64,000 nt of DNA, from contig WIXG01000155.1 of the NCBI GenBank assembly GCA_009869945.1, positions 108,960-172,959 of the forward strand. The letters are read 5' to 3'. Of the stretch, positions 33,412 to 46,600 are shown in pieces. The stretch is from Mesaphorura yosii. Taxonomy: Eukaryota > Arthropoda > Collembola > Poduromorpha > Tullbergiidae. The position numbers and the translations under genes were made by a program. Under the pieces are notes generated by a model that was not told where the DNA came from, made no database searches, and saw nothing but the letters and a program-made list of their open reading frames with translations. How positions within the stretch are numbered: position 1 is the stretch's first letter; the number at the start of each line of letters is the position of its first letter.

Positions 33412-35576
33412 TGTATGCTGAACTCAACTGATACACGTTCCATGGAATGAACCCAGAGCAGAGAAGAGAAGAATCTCGATCTTGCTCTCATTTATTAGTG
33501 AAGAATAGCGAACGGCAATGGCAATATTTGGATTTTGGCATTTAGAAAATGGAGCTCGTCGCCCCGGTCGTCGACATGCAAGTGACGAGAATAAAAATAA
33601 ATTCCCATGTCGAGCCACCGCCATCACCGTTCGCTTCCGAAGACAAGAAAAGGCAAGTTCGCATTCGTGTTCTCTGCTGAAGATTGAAGACACGAGTTTA
33701 TTACGTTACGGTTAATAATAAGATCCGATTTTAGGACCTGACTCGTGGTCCATTGCATGGTGGAGTGACTTTGCTCGGTGTTCCAGAAATCACCGCCATG
33801 CCGTACCATGCGTACGCTGGAAGATGAAAGGAAGGATGAGCGATGTTAAGAAGCCGACACTTTGAATATATAAAGAGGTTTGGCAAATTACACGTAGTCG
33901 TCGTCACGTCACACAGACAAATGGCATCATTTCTCCCGTGCAAAATCCCGAAGAAGGAATTATTCATTCTTTAATCTGCTGCTGTTGGAATGGTTCCACA
34001 TCCACCTTGCCATGGACAAAAACCTCAAATTATTCACGCTTAGCGTTTTCACAATCAGAATCGCATACAGCCGAAGTCAAGCCAAGGCCAACATTCTTTC
34101 TCGTGCAGCAGCAGGAACATGAGGAGCTCTTAAATTGCTTTCTCTATCTTACAAGACAAGGCAACGTAAGGTAATGGCTTGCCAGGCAAGCGTGCGGAGG
34201 ACGTTCGACGCATTAAGGTAAGGATATTTTAAAGAGAGAAAATTGGCTTTAAAGCTTATTGTTAGATTGTTCAGGACAAAGACAAAGACTAAGACTGCGA
34301 GTGCAATGCACGCTGCACTAGACTTCTTTACTAATAACTTTGACAACTCGCAGAGACGGAGTCTGGAAACTGTGAAGACGAAGACAAGAAGCAGCGCTGG
34401 CACACGGGAGAAGAACATTACGAGCCAAAGTGTGAACTCGATGTCTTCTGTCTACCGAAAGTCGTCACTCAGCGCAAAATACGTGGCGTGGTGTGGGGGT
34501 ATTTGCAGTTTGCAGTACGTTTACTCTGGAGTCTGGATACCATAGAGTCTATGGCGTAGACTTAACTTTCCCCATAAACTAGCGCCTACAATTATTATCT
34601 GGAGGTACGAGCCGGCCGAGTACATTTTTATACACCGCATGCCTTATAAATATACAAAAGGTAAATTATGAAGAAAGTATGCGAGTAGAATGCGGAATTT
34701 GTACAGGAATGGCTACGGCAAGCCAAGCCAAGACCATTGCCATGAAATAAAGTTTCATAAGGGAGAAGAAAACTTTTTATAAAGTGAGAGTGCCGGTGTG
34801 CCTGTCTGCCCGTGCTTACTCTCTCTCTCTTTCCTTTCTTTCAACTCTCATAAAAATTAACTCCCCATCGAAAAATTAATGGGTTGAATATGCCAAAGTA
34901 AGGACTAGAGGTAAAAAACCGGCAGGCAGGAGAAAGTTTCCCAAAGGAGTCAGGCAGGCAGCCGAGTGGGATGAAAGTGAGTGAAACTGAAAGAAATAAA
35001 TATTATTATACTTTATCTATTTCATGGACGCAAACCTACCAATCTTGCCTGGTTTGGTCTCTAACTCTAACAACTCTAACTCTGGCGGCTCTTGGTCTTT
35101 TAGTCTTAGGCCGGCTCTTAGGTTTGAGAATTGAGAGTTTGAGGCTGAAGAAACAAGAAATGAATTTTGGACTGCCTTTCTTTTTACATTTACGCGCTAC
35201 ACGCGAGCAACCTGCAACTCAGCCTACAAGTGCATTTATTGTATTCTTATTCTGGGTGCATTTCTTATGCCTTATGCGAACACGCAATGGAAAAAACACG
35301 AGTATTGTAGAATTCTCCTGGCTTTGTACTCCGCCTGCGGAAACGACGTACAGGGAAATAATTACGATGAACGTGGATAAAAATTATTTCAGGAACAAGA
35401 ACCGGGCCCCAACGCCAAAAATGGGGAAATTGCTATTGGATTCGTGGCACGGAACGCAGAACGCGTACACTAGCCTTGCCTTGTACGGTATGGTAATATC
35501 GACTAAATTACTCTACGCAATGAAAATATGAAATTAATCATGTTTTAAAAATGATTTGTAGACTCCACGATACGAG

Positions 35577-35590
35577 TACGCGTACGCGTA
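35577..35590. repeat. TACGCG-unit perfect palindrome
   Basis: TACGCGTACGCGTA is its own reverse complement. The same 14-mer is embedded in the 16-bp palindrome at 24828-24843. Single TACGCGTA cores occur elsewhere, for example near 24894, 45598, 59116 and 61749. Confidence 0.8.
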
Positions 35591-37395
35591 TTGCGAACGC
35601 TTTGCTGTTGCTGGATTGAAATACAAATTCAAGTCCCTGTTGGCCCTGCCTGCCTACCATGCCTGTGAGTGAACGAACTGACTAAAATGCATTACTCATG
35701 CACTTCGGGTTCGAGTTCGTGTCACGTTCCAGTTCACGTCCACAAAGCCAAGCACGCCAAGACCGAGACCGAGACGGGGCCAGACCAGCACGAGCACGAG
35801 TGGGAATGGGAAATAGGGAATCTCCTCCATTCTCTTTGTGCTTTGTACTTGTCGGCGGCGGCCTTTAATCATAATCCTTCCCCGAAACTAAAAATAGGCA
35901 AATTAAGAAATGAAAAACACGGTACACGATACACGACGCAGCGGCGGCGGCACGCTTAAGATGAAAAATGGAGACGAGAAGAGACCCGCAGACGAGCTTA
36001 TGAAAATGTGCACCGCTTGCCTGGCCTTAATGGAGCAGGCCTTGATTAATTCTGAGGGATCATGTTTATGGACTCCAGCCCAACTAAACTACATTTAAAA
36101 AAAACGCTACGCCACGCCACGATGGATCAATACAGATAGTAGTAGTAGACACTGCCTGAGTGAGTTTGTAGTGCTTAATGTAAACGGAAAATGATTGAGT
36201 AATCGTAATCGCATCATTTCACAGGAACGGCAACAGACAATGCTGACTGGCCTGAGTGCAGTTAATCATGGTTCGGTTCGGTTCGTGGCGAGGAAGACAA
36301 AGGAGAAGGAGGATGCTGTGCTGTGGTGTCTGACAGGTGAAGCCAATAACAATGCCCATCTTCTGCACTCCTCGAGATCGAAATCTTCTTTTGTTCCACT
36401 CCGCTGCAACAGCAACCTTGCTTGCGTTGCGTTGCCTTAATTTATTAAGAATTGGAGCAACGAATCAACGATTATGGCCGACCAAAGTGGCAGAAAAATA
36501 AAAGAGCACGGAAACGATTCACGAATCTCAATAAATTGTAACCAAAATCCCATTACCTGACTCGGCTCGAGTGGCCGAGCCGAGTACAGAATTTGACGCG
36601 AAAGGCGAAAGTATTTACAAAGGGTCAAGATTCATTTTTCCAGCTCTTGATCTTTCAAACACGATCAAAGGAAGTTAATTACGAGCGTGCGTGAGAAGAA
36701 ATGGACAGGTTCAGAATTTCCAGCACCAGCCGTCAAGCTCAGAATAACGCAACGTAACGATCTTGGATCTGATCCTATCCTATTATTATGACAGCCTTGC
36801 TTTGCCTGCCCAAGCCCAAAATAACTTGCTACGATGCTATGCTTCTCTCGTACAGGCGCAAAAGGACTTTTGTTCTTCAGCTCGTTTATTGGGCCCGGAG
36901 GACCGATTACAATTAGATAACTTTGTGTAATCCCGAACCGTATCTGAGTATCCGCTTCGCTTCTGTTTGCCTGTCTGTGTACGTACGTACTAGCTGCTGT
37001 CTTGCTCGTTAACTACAAATTTATGACACTGTGACTGTGACGCACGGCGACACGGCATGTCTGCCGTTCGGTCTCGTGGGAATTTGGCAGCGCAGCGTTA
37101 TGAATTATGACGATGTCAAAGGTCGTGCCGTACGTTCATCGCTATCGCTATTCGCTTACCTTGAAGTATACAGAGAAGAATTGCTATAGACAGAAATGTT
37201 GGGTGGGTGGTCGTTGTTCTGCTGCTACTGCTGCTGCTGATGAAACTAACTCTACTGCTGCCGACATTGTTGCCGAGTCTGAGGCGAGGAAGCGCCTCCC
37301 GCCACCGTACCATGGCCAAGCTGACGACGCCTTGGCGGCGCAGCGTGGCGCGGTTCCGCTACTGCTCTGTAAATTTGAGGGCTTCGAGTAATTAC

Positions 37396-37672
37396 AAATT
37401 GTTGCTTGGTTCCAGTCGTCGTCGTCGTGGTTTGTGCGATCGGCGAGTTCCAATTCCAAGTCATGAGCTAACAAGTTGCTGTTGCTGCCGCTGCTGCTCG
37501 CAGCATTGGTCAAGAATCGTGGCGTGTAGTCGTGGTCGTTGTACAACGTGCGAATGGAGTCGTACAAAATGGCAAGGGTTTCGGCGGTGGTATTGTCCAG
37601 AGGCTGTGGTGCTTGAGAAAGTGGACTCGCTGCTTCTGCCACCTCCACAACAGTTCCATGCGTCATCTTCGG
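37396..37672 (-). CDS. tutl: Candidate 5' coding exon of turtle
   Basis: An open frame from an ATG at 37666 (MTHGTVVEVAEAASPLSQAP) runs through an acidic, Ser/Asn-rich stretch (LLAHDLELELADRTNHDDDD). It reaches a possible donor at 37395-37394 (ATTT then GTAATT), which leaves one base and joins the Ig1 exon in phase. Acceptor-like sites lie just upstream (CTATAG ending at 37673, or TTTTTTCGTCACAG ending at 37686). With the second, in-frame stops precede the ATG. The encoded N-terminus is not a signal peptide, which a receptor needs, so either an upstream exon supplies it through the 37672 acceptor or this is not a turtle exon. Composition and phase fit are the only support. Confidence 0.35.
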
Positions 37673-40600
37673 CTATAGGCATTACCTGTGACGAAAAAAG
37701 AGGGCAGAAAGAAGTTAGATAAGAATCACACCATGGCTCAAGTTATTTACGAATTAGGGGGAACAGGAATAAGGAACTGATAAGACTTCCTTGGCTTAAT
37801 CCTTGTAACCCGCGTACAACCGTGTGTGGCAAATTCGATTCACCGTTGCAACTTTTAAGCGGTCACGTTGTTGTCAATCTACGTCGGTCCACGTGGAAAC
37901 CTTCCACGTGCCATGCCATGCCGTGCCAAACTGTGTTGACGTTCGCAGTCGATAGTCGTAGTCAGTCAATAAAGTTCAAAGTTACGGACCCGTGCTCGTG
38001 CCCTAATTGGATTGTAGACTCGGAATACCTGCGTTCTTTGGACTGTGCTCTGCATCTGCACTCCGAATTAGCATAATTGATTACCTCATGCTAGCTGAGC
38101 TAATAGCTAATGGCATTCGACAAGTTTGTGAATTGCAAATTCAATCAGTCGTAAATGTCAAGTCTAAAAATAGCAACCAAGCTGGACCAAGCAAAGTTGC
38201 ACGCGTGTTTTCTTCGATTCGAGGGATGACGGTCAATAAGCTAGTCTTCTTCCACACACAGGCTCGATTCATGTGATTCAAGCCTCAGGACAGGACAGTG
38301 ATTCATTAAATTATACTTTTAAATATAGGTCGAATATGAAGATGCTGATTTTCTGATTGATGGGCATGGCTAATATTAAGTCAATAAATTGCATTGTCAA
38401 TTTTTGCAAATTCATTTCAGGTTATTCCAAGTCAGGACAACCAGAAATAGCCCACTTCATTAAATGTGTACTGCCAATGCGTAGTGAATGAGGAATCTAA
38501 TTAATTTATCGGAATTTCCACACCACGCAAATGGATTTAAAATGATTCTGGCCAACCACTGCCACGCGCGCCGCGCCGCCTTACAAATAACCCACAGACC
38601 ACTTCGAAACTGGCAGAGCTTTGACGAATATTTATAGCTTAATTTCAAATGAGGAGAAAAGGATGATCAGAGAAGAGCAAAGCAGAAGCAGAATCTAAAG
38701 AAGTAAAAGAAACTTTTCAAGATAAAAAATCTCATAAATTAGAAGACGTGAGTTGCGAGTTACGAGTTCTTGTCTTGCGCCGTGCCGTGCCTTTGCCGTT
38801 CGCATTTGTACGACTGCCACTGACTCAAGTTCTCGAGAATCTAGATTCGAGTGAACGACGACGAGGACGACTAATCAGTATGGACAATAAAAGCGAAAGA
38901 GGATTAAAACTTTGAGAATTCGAGTCATCGGAACAAAGAAGAGGCCAGGCAGGCGGAGGCGAAGGGGAAAGGGTGACTAAACTGAAAACTCGAGACTCTT
39001 TCAAGAGACAGGCTCTCAAATTATTTTTCCCAATCAATTCCACTCGGGCGAGGCCACTCCGACCAGTGGAATAATTGCGACATACATTTTTGCGTCTACG
39101 TATAATGAAAATCTTTTCCTTTCTGCAGTCGCCTCTGAGGTGAGCAAGCACTTATTATGGCTTATATCTTTAAATCCGAATTCCACACCATTTCACACTA
39201 AATTAAATCCGAGTCGACCGAAAGATTTCTACTTTTGCACGCTCATGCAGCGGATTGCGAGAAAATCGATTCTTGGATTCTTGCAATTGAAATCTTGGAT
39301 CTAATGCAAAATTAATTTGCAGGATGAGGACGAGAAAGCCAATGCCAAACGGTCGACGGTGGCGGATGCTAGCCACATGTGCCAGTTCCTTGCCTGTGCG
39401 AAATGCGAGCATTCATCAGAAGAATGCGTGCAGAATTCGCCTAACGCGTAATTGATTGAAGAGTGCTCTAATTACCTTCGACTCTACTAAAGTGGAGTGA
39501 AGTGCCGTGTGAGCAGATGCTTCATTTTTAATAATGGATCAATTACACAAAGAAACGAGCACCGGCCATTTTGGGGCGCCGGTCCAACCGCAATCTAGTC
39601 AGAAGGAGCCTCGTCGGAGCCAGCGAGTCGAAAAGGGGAATGGCTGAAGTTTTATGCAGCACAAGCCAGCGTAGCGCACAAGCTCATTAGCCGGGATAAA
39701 AAATAGATTATTAAGAGAAGAGGCACGCAAGAAGCTTGGAAAAAGAAGAAATTCGAGCAGTAGTGGCAGGCAGTGGCAGAAGGAATGAATCGGGTAATGA
39801 AGCTTCCAAGACAAGACAAGCCAAGGAGTTCGATCTGCATGAGAGAATTTGTACAAGCACAAGCGTTCCAGGCTGAATCCAGTCTAGTCGTTCTACTGAG
39901 TTCTTCCTCGAATTTCTTCTCAGGCTCAGGCGGGCCTCCGTACATCTTTCTCAAAGACTTGTATTTATTACGCCAATATTACAATAATGTAGCGTGCTGT
40001 GTGCTATGCTGCATGCTTTCTCTGCAGACAGGCGAAAGCAGCAGAAGCAGCAGCAATGGCAAATGCGTAATGTCTGGAATAATAATAAAAAGAGGGCCCG
40101 AAAGGATTATTGGCATTTTGGCATATTTTCCTTTACTTTCACTTGCACTCTGTTGTTGTCTTTTGCGTACTTCCTTGTGTTTGTAAACATATGCTGCCTC
40201 TTCCTGCCTTCTTTACTTTACAGTGCAGCAGTAGCATCAACAGTACAATGACTTCCGTGCCTGTGCTTGTGCTCTGCTCGTTTCATAAAAGAAAACGGGC
40301 CAGGCTTGGCATGATTCAAGAACAACAACAGCAGTGAAAGTTTCTCCAGGAACAAATAACAAAACTGGGCCGACCGAGTATGCGATAAATGAAATAATGA
40401 TTGCGATCAAGACGAAGATGAAGATGAAGTCTGCCTCCGCGCCGTCAAAGATGAGCAAGTTTACAAATTTTGACTCGACGGAAATCAGGGCAAAATGGCT
40501 CCCGGAGCGGTGGCGCGGGCTTGGCTTCTTCCATCGTTCCCTCGATTTGCCGTCCTGGATTGCCGGATTTTGTGGTTTGTCTTTTCCAATAACGGCAGGC

Positions 40601-43600
40601 AGGCATTGGCAAATCATGCACCACGCGAAATCACGCGGCAGGAACAACGAATTGCGGATATTTTCTTTTAATAAGCGAAAGTCGACCGAGCCGCTGAATT
40701 TTTCCTACCTTGTTCATCGTCAGCAGAGCTTCGGGGCAGAAATGGCAATAACACAATAATAACATTAGCGAAGGCACGCCACGCCACGCCGAAGCCAAAG
40801 TCATCTTCCCGCGACAGAATTCAACAAATTGTGGTACAAGCGCGCATCGAGACTCACGGAAAATGGCGATGGCGAATTTCGTTACGCGCCAAGAACGAAA
40901 CCAATTATTTCTGTGCCTTGTCTTGCTCGTCGCTCGTGACTGAATGTGAAAGATTCCATCGGGGAAATCTTTTTATAGACCCACTTTACTCGAAACTCGG
41001 CTTTGACTTTGACTGTGGCCAGACCAAGGCGTAAGATAAAAGGAAAAGGAAATACGAGCTTGAATCTTGGACTCGGCCTTCGACCACTGCGCTGCCGCTG
41101 GAACGTCGTTCGTACGTGGTCTCTTGACTTTATTAGGCGACACGTGTCTCGTGACTGTGACGGAGATGGTCGGAGAATAATTGCCAAGACTGCCAGAAGA
41201 CGACACGACATGATTTCGCTTTTCGACGTTTCGCCGGATTTTGTGGGTCGCAATTTTTAAAACATGAGACCGCCCTGCTTTGTTTTGCGGGCCGGGGCGG
41301 CCGCCGGCGAAATTCGCGATTTTTCTGTGTCGCCTCGCAACTCCAACTGAACTTTCGGGTTATCATTTCTTATTGCTTATAAATCATTTGAGGACTGGCT
41401 TTGGCTTTAGCTTAGCTTTGGCTCAAAACTTTCTTCATCCGTTCCGCTCGCTTTCGCATTTCGCTACATTTGTCCGTGCCATTGCCATAAACTGAAATCT
41501 GAAAGCCAGTCTTAACCCTTGCCTTTCAAGGCACTGCCTACATGAGGCTCCTGCTTCTGTCTTTGTGTGGTTTCAGGCTCAAAGGAGAGCAGGGCGATAA
41601 AAAGAAAATGACTGCGACTCATTTTCTTTGTCACTTTTCCTTATCTCGCCGCTTTCTCTCTGATTAAACTAAATTGTTACACGGACGCAGCAAAACGCGT
41701 GCCTGCCGTGCCGTGTCGGTGTCATGCTTGGTGGTCTTGCCTTGCCCTGCTGTCTTTGTGAAGAATGGGAAGGAAATCTAAAGCAATTTGTGCGTATGCC
41801 AATGCCAATGGCATTGCCCTCCCCTGCCTGCCTTTTGCCTTTCTCTTGGCTGTGGTTGATCTCCTGCCACGCTAAATGTTAACCCTTTGTTCCCTGCCTC
41901 GAACCCTTTTCACTGAACAGTAAATATGTAAATCGGTAATGTAAACTGCGTTCGTTTCTCGTTCTCGTTCCATTCATTCCTATAAACCACATCTGGTTTG
42001 CGTCGCGTATTTGTATTTGTTCATCATCGGCTCATTTACTCGTTGAATACACTGAATCGAAACGCGTCTGTTGTTTTGCATTCTCGCTTCTCGTTTCTTC
42101 TTCTGGGTTCGTGGAAATGAGTGGATTTAGCTAAACATCCAGCTTGTAGTCTTGTAGTTTTTACTTGTGCTCGTGCTTCGTACTTAACTCCTTCCGACGT
42201 CGACGGTGTCGGCGGGCACAATGCAGCAAAACGGCTCATTTTGTATATTTTTATTTGAATTATGTAATCGAGCATGAAATGGAGATGTAACAGACTCGAG
42301 GCCCCAGACTCCAGACAAGACACGAGCCTGCCTGGAGTGAATGACGGCGGAGATGCAAATGACGAGCGCGCTTACGCCTTACGCGACGCGGATGCGGATG
42401 GAAGCGACGCCGAGCAAGGCTTAAATTATAAATCATGCGACCCGCATATTGCATATTTCTGCAGTCGTAGTCGTAGTCGTTTTGTCATCTTGCAGCAGTC
42501 TTCCGTCTGAATACGCCCGGCAATGCAATGGCAATAAGGTCGTTTTTTCTGGTCGGGAGACGCTTCGTCATTCCCGGCGTGGCGGCGGCTCGGCGATGAT
42601 GGAGACATTATTCTAATCAATTGCACAGCACAATGCATCAAAGAGCCACCGAGCCCACAACGGCTCTGATTTCACACTTTGCAGCGACTGAAGAACCAGA
42701 AAAATCTTTCTGGTGCTGAGCTGCACCGCTTCGGCCCGCAGATGTAAAACTTTTTCCTGTCTTGCATCTTTCTTTTTTAAAGATGCGCCTCCAGAGAAAT
42801 CAAAATCCAGGAATAGCAAATAGCAAACTGCCTGCCTGCCCCCATTTTTCTATTCTGCTCCGTAGCCTGACAAGGCAAGAGCAAAATACATACTCCAAAA
42901 TGCAGCAGTGATAAGGCGGTACAGGCGAGCAGAGCAGAAGAGAGAAGAGACTGATTGACTTGGCCTGCCAGGCAGCGAGCAAGCACGCAGCAAAATGCAA
43001 AAGTTGCGAGTTTCGGGAAAGACACGTGGCTCGTGGCGGTTCGGTGGTCTCGGAGGAATTCTCGTCTTGCCTAGTCTTGGTCTTCATATTCTGATTCAGG
43101 TTTTCGAAGGGCTCGTCGGCTCGTGCACATTTATTTCTTGCATGCATACTGCATTAAAGATGCAGTGTGACGTGTGGCGTGGAAGAAGAAGCAAGAAGCT
43201 AAGAGGCATCTCATACATATGCAGCGCCTGCGATGGCGATCATTACCAGTCGTGTGAGGTGATTTACGAAAATGTATCACAGAGCAGTACATCGAGTGTC
43301 CAGTGATAGCGATAAATAAGTGATGCAATAGGAAAGATGGCATGACGAAGCACGGCAAGGCACGCGTTGCGCCTGGCCTGGCGTAAAGGTGAAAGAGTTA
43401 TCAAAGCGCTTGGGTAATAAAATATACATTATAATGGAATCGGCGTGCCGTGCCTTGTCATGCTTTCACTGCCAGAAGCCTTTCGCTTTGCTATTGCTAT
43501 TTATACACATGCACTGATTAGAATTGATGACCTCCTTCGAGGCCATCGCCAGCGAGAGCGCGTCGAGATTGTGCTATTCTGTGCTGCTTTGCATTCGCAC

Positions 43601-46600
43601 GCTTCACGCGAGGAGCGTGTGCGTGGCATTGAAGAAATTATTTTGAATTATGCTTGATTGCGTGCTTTAATTGCACGGATGATTTGTATGGAAATCAGAC
43701 CCGGCTCACCATCGCAGTGGCAGCGGCGACGCGGGCAGACAAGCATTAAATTGGCTGCTACCGATTTCCGTATACTTCATGCTAAGCAACGAGCGACTCA
43801 GACTTCTATTCAGGAGTCCCGGCTCTTTTTCCAGCCTGATAAACATGTACAAAGTGCCAATGGCAAAATGCAACGAGTCTTGCTTTGCTCTGCTTTGCTT
43901 TGCTGCTGCGTGCATACTACATCGTAAATTAATCACTTGTCATGGACTCACTCTCATTAGGCAGTGCGCAGAGGCAGTCTGGCGTGGCGTGGCGTAGAAA
44001 AACTTTGGAGCAGTACAAAAAGTTGATGCTGCCGGGCCGGAGAAAGCTTACTGCTTGCTAGCCTGTGCCACAGCTTTGCTCGACTCATTAGTATTCGCTC
44101 AAAGTTGTCACCGTTCCAGGCAAGGCAACTGCAAATTACGCTAGGAATCAAGTACGGACACGCCGCACCAGGCCAGGCCAAAAGTTGCATTTCAGCAGTG
44201 CGATGCGATGCGGTGTGGTCCCTTTCGCTTCGTTTACGTTTTCGTAAATGGAGAAAGTTTTGCATTTGATTTCACTGCCACTGCATTGGCCGACAGGGTA
44301 GACAAATTCAGTTTTAGCCTCGGCGGCGGCTCCGGTCTGCTTTTTTCACTTGCACATCGCATTTGTGCAAGAATTTTTAATTAGAGACCCACCCGGCTGA
44401 CTGGCTGACTCGGTTCTTGATTGATTCACAAGAATTCGAGTATGCAATTAACTGCAAGCCAATCCAGAACTCAGATCAAGCCTGCCTTCATTGCACTGCA
44501 CTGCGCATGTAATCCATCAAGTTCCACCAGCTTGACAAAAGCTTGACCATTTAGGCTTGACCATTGACCAATGACCATAATTGCAAGTTATACGATGTTA
44601 ATAGTCGGGTACCGTCACAATGTGGTCACTGGTCACTATTTTTGTTGTAGTTTGTCAATACTAAATGTCACAACAAGTATGGCTTTGACTTGAGTCCGCT
44701 AATTGTCGGTCGTCGGTCTATCTATCAAGCAAGGCAAAGTGACTAATCTCTAATCGCGTGGACAATCTTCCCACGGCATGCCAGGCAAGGCGAGCCAGAG
44801 ACCTAGTCACGATCATGGCAAGACATGGCATTGTGCATGACTTTGACAAATCAACAAATAACTAATACTCGAAGGCAATGGACAAATGCGAACTACACCT
44901 TAATCACTTCAGATTAGGCGACCAAAGCTCCAAGCCTCTAGCTCCAGCTCTGGAATGTTCAATATGTCCTCGCCCTCGCCGGCACAGCACGGCACGTCAA
45001 TCGACGACACAACACAAAACAATTTGTTTAACTCGTCGCCAGTGCTTTACTTGGGCAAACACATGTGGCCTCGGCTTTGGCGGCGAGCCATTGCGGTGCG
45101 GTGCGGTACGACAAAGTCAATTGAGAGATTGCGATATCGTCTCTTATTGTACCTGGGCCACACTTGACTTGCCTTCTTTTAGCGGACCATTATAGAAACC
45201 TGTGTCCATTTCTTCCTTTTACTGCGCTGCGAGCGCTGCTGCAATGCAGTGCAATGCGATGCAAGGTAATAATAACTCAATGCCATGTCAATCGACAATA
45301 TTGCCCTTGCCGTGTGCGAGGGCGATACACGACGACGACAATAGACGACACATTAGTTACACTCGCGTGTTGCCATTTACCATTACGCGTACTCTTGACT
45401 TTCTATTTCTACTTTTACCAGGCAGGCTCAGGCACGGTTTTATTTACCTGGCCAAGGCAACACGGCTTACACTGGCCAGGCAGGCGCCGGAAATATGAGC
45501 GCCATTACGCGATACGCCGGCCGTGGCCGGGCCTAGGCTGAGTACTTGAGTAATACAATACAATCATAATAACCGTAAATACTTCAGGCGCGTCGTACGC
45601 GTACAGAACACTTGAAAACGCCAACCGCCGGCGTCGTCGTCGGTTTCTTTAGGCCAGCCGCGAGGAAGTCGCCATGCCAGGCCGGTTTGAATGCTTTCTC
45701 TGACGATTTCACGGGCCGCACGCGCAAGAGTCTTTATGTAGTTTGTAGTGTGAGTGCAAGTGCGAGTGTGAATTGGAATTCTTTATTGAATATCATGACA
45801 AAAGAGCTGTGCTGTGCTTTGCCGTGTTGTATACAGACTCAAAAGAGTTCGACCGATGGCTTTCACGGCTGGAAAAAGCAGTGGCCTGAGCGACCGTTCC
45901 ACAGTAAAACTACAATGCAATACAATACAAATAATAGCACAAAAATACGGAGCACGGGGAACTTTTACGGACGAGAGGAGTTTTCTCTTTTTTAATTCCA
46001 ACTGCTGCTTTAATGTGGAGTATGGCGTATGGATTTTGTGAAGCGGCGGTTGTACTTCATACGTGTACGAGGATTATGAGTGCGTGACAAAAGAGTTCCG
46101 GGATCCGAGAGATTGTTGTAGTCGATAACAAAGGGAATTTGTGCTCTCGTCGTCTGGAGCGGTGCAGAAAGGCAGAAATATGAAGGTATTAAGCGGGCAA
46201 GGGCATTTTCTTGACATTATGATAAACCACGATGATAAATTCGACATGTATCGAGTCGAGCCGTGCCCGTGCCCGATGGCATTTAACATGGCTTCATGGC
46301 GGCTTTCTGGGCTGGCAATGTCAAGCCAGGCCAGACCGGGCCAATATAAGCCTTCTGCGCGGAATAAAATAAACGAGGTCTGACCACATGGGAGCAAGTG
46401 TCGGGAGCAGAGCGAAAGAATTATATTATAATAATGCCAAACTACTCAGGCTCGCAGGCGTGCTCAGGCCGACAAGCCAGAGCCAAAGTAGGATAATGTC
46501 GAGGGCAATGGCAATATTAATATTGCATTGCATTACACGAGCCGTGTACAAGAGTTTAGCACGGTATCAGATTCAGATTCGCCATTCGTGTTGGTGTCGG

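Larger units (their letters stand above)
32678..37395 (-). other. tutl: Stretch upstream of the Ig1 exon, presumed turtle intron
   Basis: These 4.7 kb lie between the Ig1 exon and the candidate 5' exon. They contain the perfect hairpin at 33378-33411 and the 14-bp TACGCG palindrome at 35577-35590. No convincing exon was seen. Confidence 0.55.

Noticed and set aside
37160-37395. Longer version of the candidate turtle 5' exon ending at the strong donor GTAAGC near 37159
   Set aside because: The frame meets TAG at 37186-37184 and the phase does not fit the Ig1 exon.
37207-37722. Leu/Cys-rich plus-strand frame
   Set aside because: Produced by CTG/GCT word repeats opposite the candidate turtle exon; a shadow, not a gene.
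42777-43025. Minus-strand frame resembling a signal peptide (MSFPKLATFAFCCVLARCLA)
   Set aside because: The first codon is GTG, not ATG, and the sequence beyond has no onward exon.
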